The notes under the pieces: model-generated
Told to the model about the DNA's origin: nothing
The model's database searches: none
The model's input: only the letters and a program-made list of their open reading frames with translations
In this document: in pieces, positions 8,964 through 17,705 of the stretch
Numbering within the stretch: position 1 is the stretch's first letter
Layout of the letters: each line of letters opens with the position of its first letter
Translations under genes and position numbers: made by a program
NCBI GenBank assembly: GCA_022813675.1
Contig: CP063375.1
Span: 1,686,001-1,750,000 of the forward strand
Direction of reading: 5' to 3'
Length of the DNA stretch: 64,000 nt
From: Deferribacteraceae bacterium V6Fe1
GTDB taxonomy: Bacteria; Chrysiogenota; Deferribacteres; Deferribacterales; Deferrivibrionaceae

Positions 8964-9849
8964 CGATTTTACTTGCCTTCCTTAGGAACTTCACTGAAGT
9001 AAAGTACGAAGAAAATATACTAACAGAAAAGAAATATAACGCCATTAGTGAGTATATGTAAATATTTGGTATTCTGATAAAGTTTAGGCTTACCGCAGGC
9101 ATTATCGTGCTGTTGAGCGAATAAAAAACTGCCGTATTTAAGCCCAGTGAGAATATAAAGCTAACTAAAAATTCAACTACTGTAGCAAAAATAAACGGAA
9201 TTATGATGAATGCTTTTGTGGCGCCAACCAAGCTGTAAATTTTAATTTCATCTCTGAATTTGTAAAGATTTAGGCTTATTACATTCATTGAAATAAACGC
9301 AACGGATATGGAAAGAAGAATCGTTACAAAAAGTATAAATATTTGCAAAGAGTATTTTAGAGACGCAAACTTTAATACCCATTGCTCTCCAAACGAAGCG
9401 ACATCTACAATATCAAATTTGTTTATTTCACTTTTGATTTGGTTTATAAAAATTATATCCTTAAACTTATCTTTTAATTTGATTTCAATAAAAGAAGGGA
9501 AGTAATCTTTTGAAATATTTTCAATATATTTAAGGTCATATGTATTGTTTTTAAGATAGTTATAAGCATCTTCTTTGGAGTAAAAAGTCACGCTTTCAAC
9601 TGAATTAAGTACTTTGATATTTTTTATAAATTCATTAATAGATTCATTATCATCTGTTTTTAGGTAAACTCTTACGTTTTGCACGGATGAAAGATTATTG
9701 AAAAACATATTTGTGGAGTATCCTATTGTGAATAAGAATTGGTATATGAAAAATATGGTAGTTAATGTCAAAAGTGAGATTAGAGATGTTTTGAAGTTGG
9801 ATTTGTAAAATACAAGCCCTTTATTTATCAGATATAAAAACTTTTTCAT
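8956..9849 (-). CDS. ftsX: Cell division ABC transporter permease FtsX
   Basis: A 297-residue membrane protein with the FtsX topology. One membrane segment lies near residues 20-45, a periplasmic domain spans about 50-165 (with VRVYLKTDD and SVTFYSKEDAYNYL), and three further segments run at about 170-290. It pairs with FtsE and conveys ATP-driven movement to the periplasmic EnvC-like partner encoded next. It overlaps ftsE by 29 nt and the envC-like gene by 8 nt. Family length is normal. Confidence 0.93.
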   Translation of the reverse strand: MKKFLYLINKGLVFYKSNFKTSLISLLTLTTIFFIYQFLFTIGYSTNMFFNNLSSVQNVRVYLKTDDNESINEFIKNIKVLNSVESVTFYSKEDAYNYLKNNTYDLKYIENISKDYFPSFIEIKLKDKFKDIIFINQIKSEINKFDIVDVASFGEQWVLKFASLKYSLQIFILFVTILLSISVAFISMNVISLNLYKFRDEIKIYSLVGATKAFIIIPFIFATVVEFLVSFIFSLGLNTAVFYSLNSTIMPAVSLNFIRIPNIYIYSLMALYFFSVSIFSSYFTSVKFLRKASKIDD

Positions 9850-10513
9850 CGGTTTTACTGTCAGCCTCTATTTTTCCGTTTTTTAGATAAATTGTTCTAC
9901 CGCCAAACCTTTCAATAAGGTTCTTGTCATGGGTTGCCACAAGCACAGTGCTCCCTTGATTAGCAATATCTTTTAAGAGTTTAATTATGTCTTCAGCCCT
10001 TTCAGGGTCTAAGTTGCCTGTAGGCTCATCCGCCAGTATAATAGACGGTTCGTTTATTAGTGCTCTTGCAATTGCCACTCTTTGTTTTTCCCCGCCTGAA
10101 AGCTTCTTTACTATAGTATCCCTTCTACTGAAAAGTCCGAGCCTTCTGAGAAGAGAAAAAATCCTTTCTTCTATCTGTTTGGAGTCCATATAAAATATTT
10201 CAAGGGTCATAAAAATATTTTCAAAGACAGTCTTATCTTCCAATAATTTAAAATCCTGAAAAATCACTCCGATGTTTCTTCTTAGGTAGGGTATGCTTCT
10301 TTCGGTAATGTTTGTAATATCTTTGTTTGATATTAGCACCACACCCCTTGTAGGGAAAAGGTCAGCATAAATCAGCTTCAAAAGGGTAGATTTCCCTGCA
10401 CCGCTTGCACCGGTAATGTATACAAACTCACCTTTGTCTATTTTAAGAGAAACATTGTCTAAAGCTTTTTTCTCCCCGAAAAATGCAACAGAAACATTAA
10501 AGAATTTTATCAT
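9821..10513 (-). CDS. ftsE: Cell division ATP-binding protein FtsE
   Basis: ABC ATPase of 230 residues. Walker A is GASGAGKST, the ABC signature is LSGGEKQRVAIARAL, and Walker B with its neighbouring residues reads ILADEPTGNLD; the switch histidine is in VATHD. A MIKFFNVSVAF start and short length are typical of FtsE. It energises FtsX at the division site. The gene overlaps a small upstream gene by 17 nt, so it has no promoter gap of its own and is probably expressed from the common upstream start. Confidence 0.94.
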   Translation of the reverse strand: MIKFFNVSVAFFGEKKALDNVSLKIDKGEFVYITGASGAGKSTLLKLIYADLFPTRGVVLISNKDITNITERSIPYLRRNIGVIFQDFKLLEDKTVFENIFMTLEIFYMDSKQIEERIFSLLRRLGLFSRRDTIVKKLSGGEKQRVAIARALINEPSIILADEPTGNLDPERAEDIIKLLKDIANQGSTVLVATHDKNLIERFGGRTIYLKNGKIEADSKTDEKVFISDK

Positions 10514-10721
10514 TTTTTAAGAAATTTCCTTTTAAAACGCCCTCTTCGACTTGTTTGTGTTGCTTGATTGTGGATTTAAAATCAATAAATGGAGATTTGA
10601 CAGAATTTACAATCCTTCCTCCGTCAAAAATCTGAGTAACCACTTTGTCAGTATATATTTCAGTCTGAATGTGGTATGTCTTCCCATTATACTTTATATT
10701 TGAGTTAAAACTTCTATTCAT
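10497..10721 (-). CDS. Small conserved-looking hypothetical protein
   Basis: A 74-residue soluble protein, not assigned to a named family. It begins with an FNSNIKYNGKTYHIQTE segment, which looks like a beta-hairpin, followed by strands around VVTQIFDGGRIV and a short lysine-rich helix. No cysteines, signal peptide or membrane segment. It overlaps the receiver-DHp gene by 8 nt and ftsE by 17 nt, so it is translated as part of the operon and is unlikely to be a spurious ORF. Its location between a signalling protein and FtsE suggests a regulatory or adaptor role, but nothing in the sequence proves this. Confidence 0.7.
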   Translation of the reverse strand: MNRSFNSNIKYNGKTYHIQTEIYTDKVVTQIFDGGRIVNSVKSPFIDFKSTIKQHKQVEEGVLKGNFLKNDKIL

Positions 10722-11355
10722 TGGTCAAATCCAAAATATTTTTACCGTTTAAATAACTTACCTTTTTAGCAGAGTCAATATTTTTAAAGGCGTTGTAATA
10801 TGACACCAAAATCTGATATGCCTTTTCCATCCTTAAGACAGAGGCATAGGTGACAGATTCTTCGGTATCCGAAAGCTGTTTTTTTAAAATATATATTTCA
10901 GCACCAAGAGCTGTCAAAGGTTGTCCGAAATAATGAGCTACAGTCCCTTTTATCTCTTCAATGTTAATGTTATCTTTTCTGCCGTTAAGCATTTCATGAT
11001 ACTGAAACACTTTGTAAATTCTTGATTTCATTTCTTTTAGCGGGGTTGGCTTTTTTAGAAAATCGTAAGCACCCAAATTGAAACATTCTTCTATAATTTC
11101 AGGATTTGTTTGGGCTGAATATACTATTTTTGGAACATCAATGTCTTTTAGCTCACGTAGTATTTGTATTCCATCTATATCCGGCAGATTTAAGTCAATA
11201 ATATACAAATCGGGCAAAAAACCGGATTTGAAAGTTTTAAAGAATTCTAATGAATTGGTACTAAATGAAATTTTGTATTCTTCTTCAAGGGCATTTTTTA
11301 TTGTGTATATGGTTAACTCGGAATCTTCAATAATATGAATGTGTTTTTTACTCAC
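10714..11355 (-). CDS. Response regulator receiver fused to a kinase-type H-box (DHp) without ATPase domain
   Basis: A 213-residue protein. Residues 1-120 are a receiver with acidic pocket Glu10/Asp11, phospho-acceptor Asp54 (IIDLNLPD), Ser80 and Lys102. Residues about 130-200 form two helices starting VAHYFGQPLTAL, in which His141 sits where histidine kinases carry their phospho-accepting His. The acidic residue that normally follows this His is Tyr here, and no HATPase domain follows. A homologue lies at 61791-62507. The likely role is His-Asp phosphotransfer or dimeric signalling (inference). GTG start; it overlaps the upstream DUF4388 gene by 4 nt. Confidence 0.8.
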   Translation of the reverse strand: MSKKHIHIIEDSELTIYTIKNALEEEYKISFSTNSLEFFKTFKSGFLPDLYIIDLNLPDIDGIQILRELKDIDVPKIVYSAQTNPEIIEECFNLGAYDFLKKPTPLKEMKSRIYKVFQYHEMLNGRKDNINIEEIKGTVAHYFGQPLTALGAEIYILKKQLSDTEESVTYASVLRMEKAYQILVSYYNAFKNIDSAKKVSYLNGKNILDLTNE

Positions 11356-12386
11356 TTGAAAATCCCCTTTTCGGCAGCGTATAATTTTAATTTTTTATAA
11401 TTATTTTCATTTTTGGAGTAGATTTGCGAAACACTTTTTAGTTCCAGATTATATTGCTCAATATTTTCTTTTTTATTTTTTATGTATGTTTCATTAAAAA
11501 CTATATCAGTTACTGCAAGTTTTTGGGATATAAGTGTAGTTATAAATATCAGGGCTGCAAAAATAACTATTCCAAAAATAATATTTAACACTGAAGAAAT
11601 ATTATTTTTGGTTTTTGCCGGCTCAGCCGTGGAATGTTCGATTAAATTATTTTCAAGAAGCAGATATATTATTTTTAAGACATAAACCTCATCAAGTGCA
11701 GACTTAGATATAATTTTTTGTATCGTGTTGTGACCGTCAATATTGTTAAAAACGATTTGTGCGTCCGTATTGAAAAGAATTCTTCCATTTTTTACGATAA
11801 TAGGGTTGTCTTTGTTTGTTATTTTGTTGTCAACAGTGTATTTGCTATCCTTATTTATCTTTTTATAAATAAGATTGAGACTGCTTATTTTTTTCTTAAA
11901 CACTTTGACTTCATCAATATTTTTTAAAGCATCAAGCAGAATTGAGTCTATACTTATCGGTGTAATGTCGCTATCATTGTATTCAACAACAGTCGGCACA
12001 AATTCATATCTTCCTTTTTCACTTGACAAAATTTTTTCAAAATTTGATTTAAGATGGTCGGTATGGATTTGCTTTAACTGCTCTTTGGTGAGAATGCCTT
12101 CTTCTACTAAAATTTGCCCAAGCCTTATCGGCATCTTCTTTTGCTTTTCGAGATATATTTGCAAGTCACCTTCAGTAATCGCACCCCTTGAAACTAAATA
12201 GTTGCCAATTTTGAAATCAAAATTATCTGTGCTTGCTTTAATATCTACTAATTTACCTTCTCTGATAAATATTTTTGCTGAAAAATCTTCCGTAGCAACC
12301 TCTAAAATACCGGTTTTAGACGATTGGCAAATAAGTTGTATAACATCAAGAAGACTAAATTCTTTTATATTCCCTTTAAATGCCAT
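11352..12386 (-). CDS. DUF4388 (PATAN-like) protein with MshEN-like region and a C-terminal membrane segment
   Basis: A 344-residue protein. Residues about 1-60 match DUF4388 (FKGNIKEFSLLDVIQLICQ, then GILEV and FIREGKLVDI), a domain common in two-component and gliding regulators. Residues about 65-140 resemble a GspE/MshE N-terminal module (LVSRGAITEGDL and LGQILVEEGILTKEQL), sometimes a nucleotide or c-di-GMP binding fold. One membrane segment lies at about residues 268-290, followed by a short helical tail. It is encoded directly before a receiver-DHp protein with a 4-nt overlap, so the two may act together. The exact function is unknown. Confidence 0.72.
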   Translation of the reverse strand: MAFKGNIKEFSLLDVIQLICQSSKTGILEVATEDFSAKIFIREGKLVDIKASTDNFDFKIGNYLVSRGAITEGDLQIYLEKQKKMPIRLGQILVEEGILTKEQLKQIHTDHLKSNFEKILSSEKGRYEFVPTVVEYNDSDITPISIDSILLDALKNIDEVKVFKKKISSLNLIYKKINKDSKYTVDNKITNKDNPIIVKNGRILFNTDAQIVFNNIDGHNTIQKIISKSALDEVYVLKIIYLLLENNLIEHSTAEPAKTKNNISSVLNIIFGIVIFAALIFITTLISQKLAVTDIVFNETYIKNKKENIEQYNLELKSVSQIYSKNENNYKKLKLYAAEKGIFK

Positions 12387-14022
12387 TGTTATCCCTTTTT
12401 ATTAGCATATTAGCAATATACACAAGTAAAAATAAACAAATATATAAATAATAAAGGTAAGTTATTGTAAATTGAAACCCTATATTTGAAGGTGCAATAA
12501 ATGGTGCCGTTTGAAAAATAAGTATAAAAATAAGTATAGAGTGTAAAACAGCCAAAATTAGCCCTGCAACCGGCTGGTTGATAAACAGTCTGTCAGCCCC
12601 AGGAGCTATTAACATAAAGATTAGATTTCTAAATTTTGTTATTCGTTTATATTTTTCTATCTGAAACTGCTGCATTACGAGAGTAGAAGCGTCAGCTTTT
12701 GCAATTTTATGCGAAAAAATACGACATTTTTCACAAATATTACCATGCAAATAGCCGTCATCACATTTTATACAAAAAGATTCACCGCATTGAATGCATT
12801 TGAAGTGTCTGAAGTTGTAAAAGAATCTGTTGGCTACGATTCCAATAACAAGTAAAATGAAAAATATGAGAATACTAATATAGTTTAGTGCAAGGGTGTC
12901 CTTTTTCCCACTTTCTTCAATGTTGTATGGTAAGAATACATATGTATTAAGGTTAAGTTGGAGATTTTGCAATAAGTTATGATATTCGGGGTAGAATGTA
13001 TAAAGGTTTTTTATAATATCTTCATATTTTTCAAAATTAAATTTTTTAGAGTAAAAAGAAGCAACATTAATCATAATTATAGGATCTTCGGTAAGGTTAA
13101 ATTTTTGTGCCAAAGCGTTAAAGCCGTCTACCTGCTCCGTAATTAACAAGTATATCGCATAGTTGGCTGCTTCAAATTTATTTTTAGGGGTAAAGCGTAT
13201 AAAATTACTTTTTTCGGATAGCTCGGGATATTTGATTGTGGCTACTATGTTCATTAAAGGCGTGTCTCTTTGTTCGAGAGATTTCTTAATATAGTCCATT
13301 GATACCGGTTTATTGATAATTTCTAAATATTCGTTTTTTTGCATTTCATTTCTGTTGTAATCAATGCTGTTTAGAATGGAAAATACAGACAAAAAGAGTA
13401 TTACCGCAATTTTAGCGGTAACGTTTTCCGGGATAAGAAGTAATACTGCAGACCCGGCTATTATAACAAATAAATAGTTGTTAAATGTTATTGAAATGGC
13501 TAATGTCAAAAGTAAGAAGATAGTCAATTTGGCAAAGCCTATTGCTTTCATATTAAGCTTGTGACTGTGGAAAAATATGAAGTAATTCTTAACTAGTAGG
13601 TACAAAAATACAAGCAGAATGAAAATTGATGATGTGTATTTTAAAAATGTGTAAACTGCAAATTTATTAAAGAAAATATGACTGTTTATGATTTTTAAAA
13701 TTATACTGTCTGAAAGTATTATTCCAATTTTATCTTTATTTTTCGGGCTGAATTTTTGGGCAATAAGTATTGTTTTTTCATTTATTTCCGTAGGGTGGTT
13801 TAACAGTGCCTCCACAATGGCATAAGCTATGGTTTCATCTTCAAGCCCTTTGTATTTAATAAACTCTTGATAAAGTTTATCTAAATTTTTCTCATTTGGT
13901 GATTGGACGACTTTTTCTATTTCAGTTAGCAGACTTTTAGGGTAAAAGTCACTTTCATAGGCATTGGTATAAGTATAAAAAAATAATGAGATTAAGGCAA
14001 TAATTAAAACTCGTACTTTCAT
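12376..14022 (-). CDS. Multi-pass membrane protein with a CxxC zinc-ribbon-like segment, function unknown
   Basis: A 548-residue protein that I do not recognise. It has a signal peptide (about residues 1-20), an exported helical N-terminal domain, a cluster of membrane segments at about 125-230, a soluble helical part, another membrane segment near 385-405, then a cysteine cluster (CIQCGESFCIKCDDG and CEKCRIF) likely to bind zinc, and two or three final membrane segments. It is the first gene of the eleven-gene minus run, so its upstream region probably carries the operon promoter. It overlaps the next gene by 11 nt. Confidence 0.65.
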   Translation of the reverse strand: MKVRVLIIALISLFFYTYTNAYESDFYPKSLLTEIEKVVQSPNEKNLDKLYQEFIKYKGLEDETIAYAIVEALLNHPTEINEKTILIAQKFSPKNKDKIGIILSDSIILKIINSHIFFNKFAVYTFLKYTSSIFILLVFLYLLVKNYFIFFHSHKLNMKAIGFAKLTIFLLLTLAISITFNNYLFVIIAGSAVLLLIPENVTAKIAVILFLSVFSILNSIDYNRNEMQKNEYLEIINKPVSMDYIKKSLEQRDTPLMNIVATIKYPELSEKSNFIRFTPKNKFEAANYAIYLLITEQVDGFNALAQKFNLTEDPIIMINVASFYSKKFNFEKYEDIIKNLYTFYPEYHNLLQNLQLNLNTYVFLPYNIEESGKKDTLALNYISILIFFILLVIGIVANRFFYNFRHFKCIQCGESFCIKCDDGYLHGNICEKCRIFSHKIAKADASTLVMQQFQIEKYKRITKFRNLIFMLIAPGADRLFINQPVAGLILAVLHSILIFILIFQTAPFIAPSNIGFQFTITYLYYLYICLFLLVYIANMLIKRDNNGI

Positions 14023-14116
14023 GGTAATATTTTACACTATAAAAGTTATTTTGCAACTAAAGTTTAAAAGTTTTTTTGAAAAGTGCTATAACATTCAAAA
14101 ATTATTTATTTCACTC

Positions 14117-14145
14117 TTTACATAAACTGACATATCATTTATAGA
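14117..14145 (+). promoter_or_regulatory. Candidate sigma-70 promoter of argS
   Basis: TTTACA at 14117-14122 is separated by exactly 17 bases from TATAGA at 14140-14145. Transcription would begin near 14152, just before the TGGAGG ribosome binding site and the ATG at 14170. It lies in the 147-base divergent gap between the eleven-gene minus run and argS. No convincing promoter was found for the minus direction in the same gap. Confidence 0.55.
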
Positions 14146-14169
14146 GTTTACAAACTTTATGGAGGCATT

Positions 14170-15816
14170 ATGGAATCGATTATTAGGAAGAAAATAGATG
14201 AAGTATTGAAGGAAATTGTTAATGATGTTGCCATAATTGGTGACTTATCTTATGAAGTAGATGTCCCGAAAGATTACAAAAATGGTGATTTTACTACAAA
14301 TGTGGCGATGAAGCTTGCCTCTTTATTAAAAAAACCACCACGACAAATAGCTGAAAGTATTAAGGGGCATTTAGTCGATTCGATTTTTGAAAAAGTTGAA
14401 GTGGCAGGTCCTGGTTTTATCAACTTTTTCGTATCAAAGAGTTATTTTCATGACTTTTTAATTTCAGTTTTAGAAGATAAAGGTGCGCTGACATCTGATA
14501 TGGGTGCAGGTAAAAAGGTGCAGGTTGAGTTTGTCAGTGCCAATCCTACCGGTCCATTACATATTGGGCACGGCAGGGGTGCAGCATACGGGGATAGTCT
14601 TGCAAGGGTGTTTGAAGCTTGCGGTTTTGATGTTCAGCGAGAGTATTATATAAATGATGCCGGAAACCAAATGAATAATTTGGCTTTGAGTATTTATAGC
14701 AGATATCTTGAGCTTCACGGGGTAAATGATGAATTTCCCAAGGATGGGTATAAAGGGGAATATATTATTGATATAGCAAAAGATATTAAAAATGAGTATC
14801 AGGACAGTCTTCTTAAAATGCCAAAAGAGGAAGCTGTAAATATATGTTTTAAAATAGGCGTTGAAGAGATTACAAATACTATAAAAAAAGACTTGGAAGA
14901 TTTCGGTGTGACGTTTGATAAATGGTTTAGTGAAAAGTCCCTATATCTTTCTGGAGAAGTAGAGAAAACTTTACAGGAGTTGGAAGAAAGAGGGGAAACT
15001 TATGAGCAAGATGGAGCTCTTTGGTTTAACTCTACAAAGTACGGTGATGATAAAGATAGGGTTTTAAGAAGAAGCAACGGAGAGCTTACGTATTTTGCTT
15101 CTGATATTGCGTATCATAGGAATAAAATAAAAAGGGGGTTTGACAACCTTATTAATGTTTGGGGTGCTGACCATCACGGCTATGTGAAAAGATTAAAGTC
15201 CTCCATAAGTGCATTAGGATATAATGAGGAAATGCTTGAGATAAAGCTTGTGCAGATGGTTAGCCTTATTGAAGGCGGAGAAAAAATATCAATGTCTACT
15301 CGTGCCGGTACTTTTGTGGAGTTGAGTTGGTTGACCGAAAAGGTTGGGAGTGATGCGGCAAGATATTTTTATATTATGAGAGATATTAATTCTCAGTTTG
15401 AATTTGATATAGACCTTGCAAAAAGTAAGACTTCGGATAACCCCGTATATTATATTCAGTATGCTCATGCAAGAGTTTGTTCGATTCTTAGAAATGCCGA
15501 AGAGAAAAATATAAGGTATGAAGTCGGCAAATTTTTAAATAAGCTTGATTCTGAACAGGATATTGCCTTAATTAAGAAGTTGTATGAGTTTAAGTCGGTT
15601 TTAGAGACTGCGTGCAGGACAAGAGAGCCTCATAGAATACCTTATTATCTTCAAGATTTAGCTGCTTTATTCCATAACTATTATAAAAATAATCAGGTAT
15701 TAATTGAGGACGATGTTGAAACAACTTCTGCAAGAGTTACTTTGTCCCTTGGTGTAAAAGAGGTGATAAAGTTTGCTTTGAGCCTTATCGGTGTTGGTGC
15801 TCCCGATAAAATGTAG
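14170..15816 (+). CDS. argS: Arginyl-tRNA synthetase
   Basis: Class I aminoacyl-tRNA synthetase that charges tRNA-Arg. Its 548 residues match the family. The N-terminal additional domain is followed by the Rossmann fold with the HIGH signature in NPTGPLHIGHGRG, and by the tRNA-binding helical domain at the C-terminus (YIQYAHARVCSILRN onwards). As in many ArgRS, the KMSKS lysine motif is reduced: the region reads EKISMSTRAG. The ATG at 14170 has TGGAGG at the right distance. It is the first gene of a plus-strand run of eight genes. Confidence 0.96.
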   Translation: MESIIRKKIDEVLKEIVNDVAIIGDLSYEVDVPKDYKNGDFTTNVAMKLASLLKKPPRQIAESIKGHLVDSIFEKVEVAGPGFINFFVSKSYFHDFLISVLEDKGALTSDMGAGKKVQVEFVSANPTGPLHIGHGRGAAYGDSLARVFEACGFDVQREYYINDAGNQMNNLALSIYSRYLELHGVNDEFPKDGYKGEYIIDIAKDIKNEYQDSLLKMPKEEAVNICFKIGVEEITNTIKKDLEDFGVTFDKWFSEKSLYLSGEVEKTLQELEERGETYEQDGALWFNSTKYGDDKDRVLRRSNGELTYFASDIAYHRNKIKRGFDNLINVWGADHHGYVKRLKSSISALGYNEEMLEIKLVQMVSLIEGGEKISMSTRAGTFVELSWLTEKVGSDAARYFYIMRDINSQFEFDIDLAKSKTSDNPVYYIQYAHARVCSILRNAEEKNIRYEVGKFLNKLDSEQDIALIKKLYEFKSVLETACRTREPHRIPYYLQDLAALFHNYYKNNQVLIEDDVETTSARVTLSLGVKEVIKFALSLIGVGAPDKM

Positions 15817-15840
15817 AGAAAATCTAATACGGATGGGGTT

Positions 15841-16602
15841 ATGAGAGATATAGATAAAATAAAAGAGAAAAAAGAAAAGGACGAAGTCAAGTCGATTTTA
15901 GGTTTTGTATTGTTATTTTTAATTGTTTTCGGAATTATCACATTTGCTATAATAAAGCTTACTACTCAGTATTTTACCTTAAAGAAAGAGCTTGAAGAGA
16001 GTAAAAATGTTCAACTGTCAACTACTCCCGTTGAAGATGGCAAAAAATTGGAATACAAACTTGATGGCGATAAAATTAAAGTTTCAGAATTGAAAGAGGT
16101 AGCTGAAAAAGCGGCTGAAAATTCGTTAAAAGAGAATTTGCCCGATGAAAGTGAGCAGCAAATTGGGAACACTAAAGAGCCTGAAAAAGTAAATAAAGAA
16201 GAGTTCAAAAAAGAAACTCCGCCTGTTCAGCTTAAAAAGAATGAAGCTATCAACCAAAAATCGGATGCAGAAATAAAGCCAGAGAAAAAACTTGAAAGTA
16301 AGCCTGTTGCCGAAAAAAACAAAGATGAAGAAAAATCTAAGAGTGTTGTAAATAACACCATCAAAAATGGAGCTTATGCAATACAACTTATGGCTTTTAA
16401 AGATGAATCTGATGCCAAAAGTGCTGTTCAAAAGTATAAAAACGACATAAAAGATATCTATTACATAAAAGCTGACCTTGGGACTAAAGGTGTGTGGTAC
16501 AGGGTAAGATGTTGCAGCTCTTCAACATTGGATGAGGTTAAAAGTAAATTGCAAGATATTAACGAGAAGTATAAAATAAAAGGATTTATCGTTAAAAATT
16601 AA
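15841..16602 (+). CDS. SPOR-domain protein with single membrane anchor
   Basis: A 253-residue bitopic protein: a short cytoplasmic start, one membrane segment at about residues 20-45, a long Lys/Glu/Pro-rich periplasmic linker, and a SPOR domain at about 177-253 beginning GAYAIQLMAFKDESDA and ending KGFIVKN. SPOR domains bind peptidoglycan strands stripped of peptides at the division septum, so this is likely a septal wall protein like FtsN or DedD in layout. A GGGG ribosome site precedes the ATG. The stop codon overlaps the ATG of the next gene. Confidence 0.88.
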   Translation: MRDIDKIKEKKEKDEVKSILGFVLLFLIVFGIITFAIIKLTTQYFTLKKELEESKNVQLSTTPVEDGKKLEYKLDGDKIKVSELKEVAEKAAENSLKENLPDESEQQIGNTKEPEKVNKEEFKKETPPVQLKKNEAINQKSDAEIKPEKKLESKPVAEKNKDEEKSKSVVNNTIKNGAYAIQLMAFKDESDAKSAVQKYKNDIKDIYYIKADLGTKGVWYRVRCCSSSTLDEVKSKLQDINEKYKIKGFIVKN

Positions 16603-17705
16603 TGTTAAAACAATTAGTTGCAGTTTGTTTATTTTTATGTTCACTTAGTGCTAACGCAATAACTCTTGTGGACTCCTCATATTATAAAGTGAATGGCGTT
16701 CAAATATTCAATTTTGAAAAAGAGTATAAGTATAATCTTGATAATTATTTCAAGTCTCTAAAAAGTTCAAACGTGAATACTATTTTTGTTCGTGTTTTTC
16801 AAAATGCAACGGACAGGATACATTTTGACGAGTCTAATAAATGTACTTCCGGTGTATATTTTAAGTCGGAAATTGCTTGTACCGTATTTGATTTGTTGGA
16901 TTTAATTATTCCGTATGCCAGAAAGCACGATATTAAAGTTTTTGCGTGGATGGCTACAAGAAGCCTGAGTTTTTTGAAAGATACTCACAAACTTGAGCTG
17001 GAATTCAGAGATGGTAATATTCAAAACGGATACGGCATAAATATTTTTGATAAAAATGCTCGAAACTCCTTAATTGAGCTTTTCAAAGAATTGGCAATGT
17101 ATGATATTGATGGTATATTAATTCAAGACGATTTTATATTAAGGATGAATGAAGGCCTGTCTGATTTAAGTAAATCAAGGTATTACGTTGACTATGGCAA
17201 GTTGCCTGATAATAAAGATGATGATTGGTATAAATGGAAATTGCTAAATTTATCTGGTTTTTTAGACGAGCTTCGATACGAAACTAAAAAGATAAACCCA
17301 AAGATAAGGTTTGCTGTTAATATCTATTACGAAACACCTGTGTATCCTGAAAAAGGGCTTAAGTGGTATGCTCAATCGTTGGAGCAATATAAAAAGCTTG
17401 GTTTTTCATATTTTGCTGTAATGGCATATCACGAACAAATAATGGATGAATTAAAAATTAATTTTCAAAATACTCTGAGTTATTTAAATACGATGTTAAA
17501 TAAAATGTCAAAACTCCTATATCCTGAAAATATTTTAGTAAAGGTACAGGTGAGAGAATTTAACAATGAAAAGACAAAAATACCAAAATATAAAATCGAT
17601 AAAGTATGTGAGTTGATTAAAAATTATAATGCAGGTATTGTTTTGGTGCCTTTTGAAAATTTGTCGGATTTAAACAACAACTGTTTTTCGGAGGGAAAAA
17701 TATGA
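16602..17705 (+). CDS. Exported glycoside hydrolase-like protein, PgaB C-terminal domain type
   Basis: A 367-residue protein with a clear signal peptide (residues 1-19, ending SANA). The rest resembles the TIM-barrel glycosidase half of PgaB/DUF187-like proteins: LKSSNVNTIFVRVFQ, then KVFAWMATR, then DGILIQDDF with adjacent aspartates likely in the active site, then KIRFAVNIYYE and FSYFAVMAYHE. It is predicted to act on an exported amino-sugar polysaccharide. The N-deacetylase half of PgaB is absent. It overlaps the heme gene by 4 nt. Confidence 0.7.
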   Translation: MLKQLVAVCLFLCSLSANAITLVDSSYYKVNGVQIFNFEKEYKYNLDNYFKSLKSSNVNTIFVRVFQNATDRIHFDESNKCTSGVYFKSEIACTVFDLLDLIIPYARKHDIKVFAWMATRSLSFLKDTHKLELEFRDGNIQNGYGINIFDKNARNSLIELFKELAMYDIDGILIQDDFILRMNEGLSDLSKSRYYVDYGKLPDNKDDDWYKWKLLNLSGFLDELRYETKKINPKIRFAVNIYYETPVYPEKGLKWYAQSLEQYKKLGFSYFAVMAYHEQIMDELKINFQNTLSYLNTMLNKMSKLLYPENILVKVQVREFNNEKTKIPKYKIDKVCELIKNYNAGIVLVPFENLSDLNNNCFSEGKI

